DNA of 56,765 nucleotides, taken from contig JAOAFV010000036.1 in NCBI GenBank assembly GCA_026416095.1, positions 1 to 56,765 on the forward strand. Direction: 5' to 3'. Position 1 is the stretch's first letter, and every line of letters starts with the position of its first letter. Under the pieces are notes generated by a model, which ran no database searches, had not been told where the DNA came from, and saw only the letters and a list, made by a program, of their open reading frames with translations. This document shows, one piece after another, positions 56,637-56,765 of this stretch. The translations under genes were made by a program, and so were the position numbers. The DNA comes from Bacteroidales bacterium (lineage in GTDB: Bacteria; Bacteroidota; Bacteroidia; Bacteroidales; GWA2-32-17).

Positions 56637-56765
56637 TCAATTGTGTTTAAATGTAGCATTTATACCAAAATTTAAACTTATTACATGCGAATACATTGCA
56701 ACAGAAGTATTAGCAATATTTGTAAAAGCGTAATCAATAGAAATGTTTTTATATTTTACACCTAT
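56637..56765 (-). CDS. 3' end of a PorV/PorQ-like outer-membrane barrel protein (partial)
   Basis: The last 42 codons of a gene running off the right edge. The translation contains GVKYKNISIDYAFTNIANTS, then HVISLNFGINATFKHN and a TGA stop. The pattern K.(K)N.S(I/L)DYAF... with a final short beta strand ending in an aromatic/basic tail is like the C-terminus of PorV, PorQ and UPF0164 outer-membrane barrels. The coding call is good; the family call rests on 42 residues and is moderate. If right, a T9SS-related membrane protein borders this window on both sides. Confidence 0.6.
   Translation of the reverse strand: MGVKYKNISIDYAFTNIANTSVAMYSHVISLNFGINATFKHN

Overview
The window is AT-rich DNA, about 30% G+C by eye, from a member of the Bacteroidota, most likely class Bacteroidia. 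The evidence is: several type IX secretion system (T9SS) cargo proteins with gliding-type (CHU_C) or type A C-terminal sorting domains; a PorP/SprF membrane protein; a methionyl-tRNA synthetase with the KISTS signature and fused tRNA-binding tail; and the Bacteroidota promoter element TAnnTTTG(C) in front of many genes, with no visible Shine-Dalgarno dependence. No tRNA, CRISPR array, intact insertion sequence or phage gene was seen.

Layout. 1-4862: the 3' part of a repetitive surface adhesin and its PorP/SprF partner. 4857-7210: two glycosyltransferases behind metG (7191-9206), which is divergent from a peptidoglycan LD-carboxypeptidase (9243-10151). 10198-14157: a SprB-repeat/PKD adhesin. 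14162-19766 (minus): a surface-polysaccharide operon with a CpsB-type phosphatase, RfbB, GalE and three Wbp-pathway enzymes (nucleotide-sugar dehydrogenase, WbpB, WbpD) for a di-N-acetylated glucuronic acid nucleotide sugar. 19903-20616: a Crp/Fnr regulator with an FNR-like palindrome upstream. 20745-23471: cysC-cysD-cysN sulfate activation. 24088-25080: a sugar epimerase. 25154-31723: a 2189-residue beta-helix T9SS cargo protein followed by a perfect terminator. 31782-36012: a TMTC-like GT-C/TPR membrane protein and a divergent LVIVD-repeat T9SS cargo. 36006-45756: housekeeping and envelope genes (hflX, a tonB-like gene, lpxH, an M1 metallopeptidase with a barrel-like tail, a TlpA-type lipoprotein, ribF, a DUF58 protein). 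45798-46161: RNase P RNA. 46166-52896: lipoproteins, murB, an EEP-family enzyme, an RlmI-like methyltransferase and a TPR/SpoIIE phosphatase. 53573-56514: a three-gene module of a 51-residue membrane protein, a kinase-like/methyltransferase fusion and an alkaline-phosphatase-superfamily membrane enzyme. 56637-56765: the 3' end of a PorV/PorQ-like barrel gene.

The common theme is building and decorating the cell surface: exported adhesins, the secretion partner that handles them, nucleotide-sugar and activated-sulfate supply, glycosyltransferases and LPS/peptidoglycan enzymes. In Porphyromonas gingivalis the Wbp pathway feeds the A-LPS that anchors T9SS cargo, so the co-location of Wbp genes with cargo genes suggests a similar attachment system here (inference).

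Several long open frames begin at a TTG or GTG that lies in or above a promoter element. For those genes I give the downstream ATG as the start.
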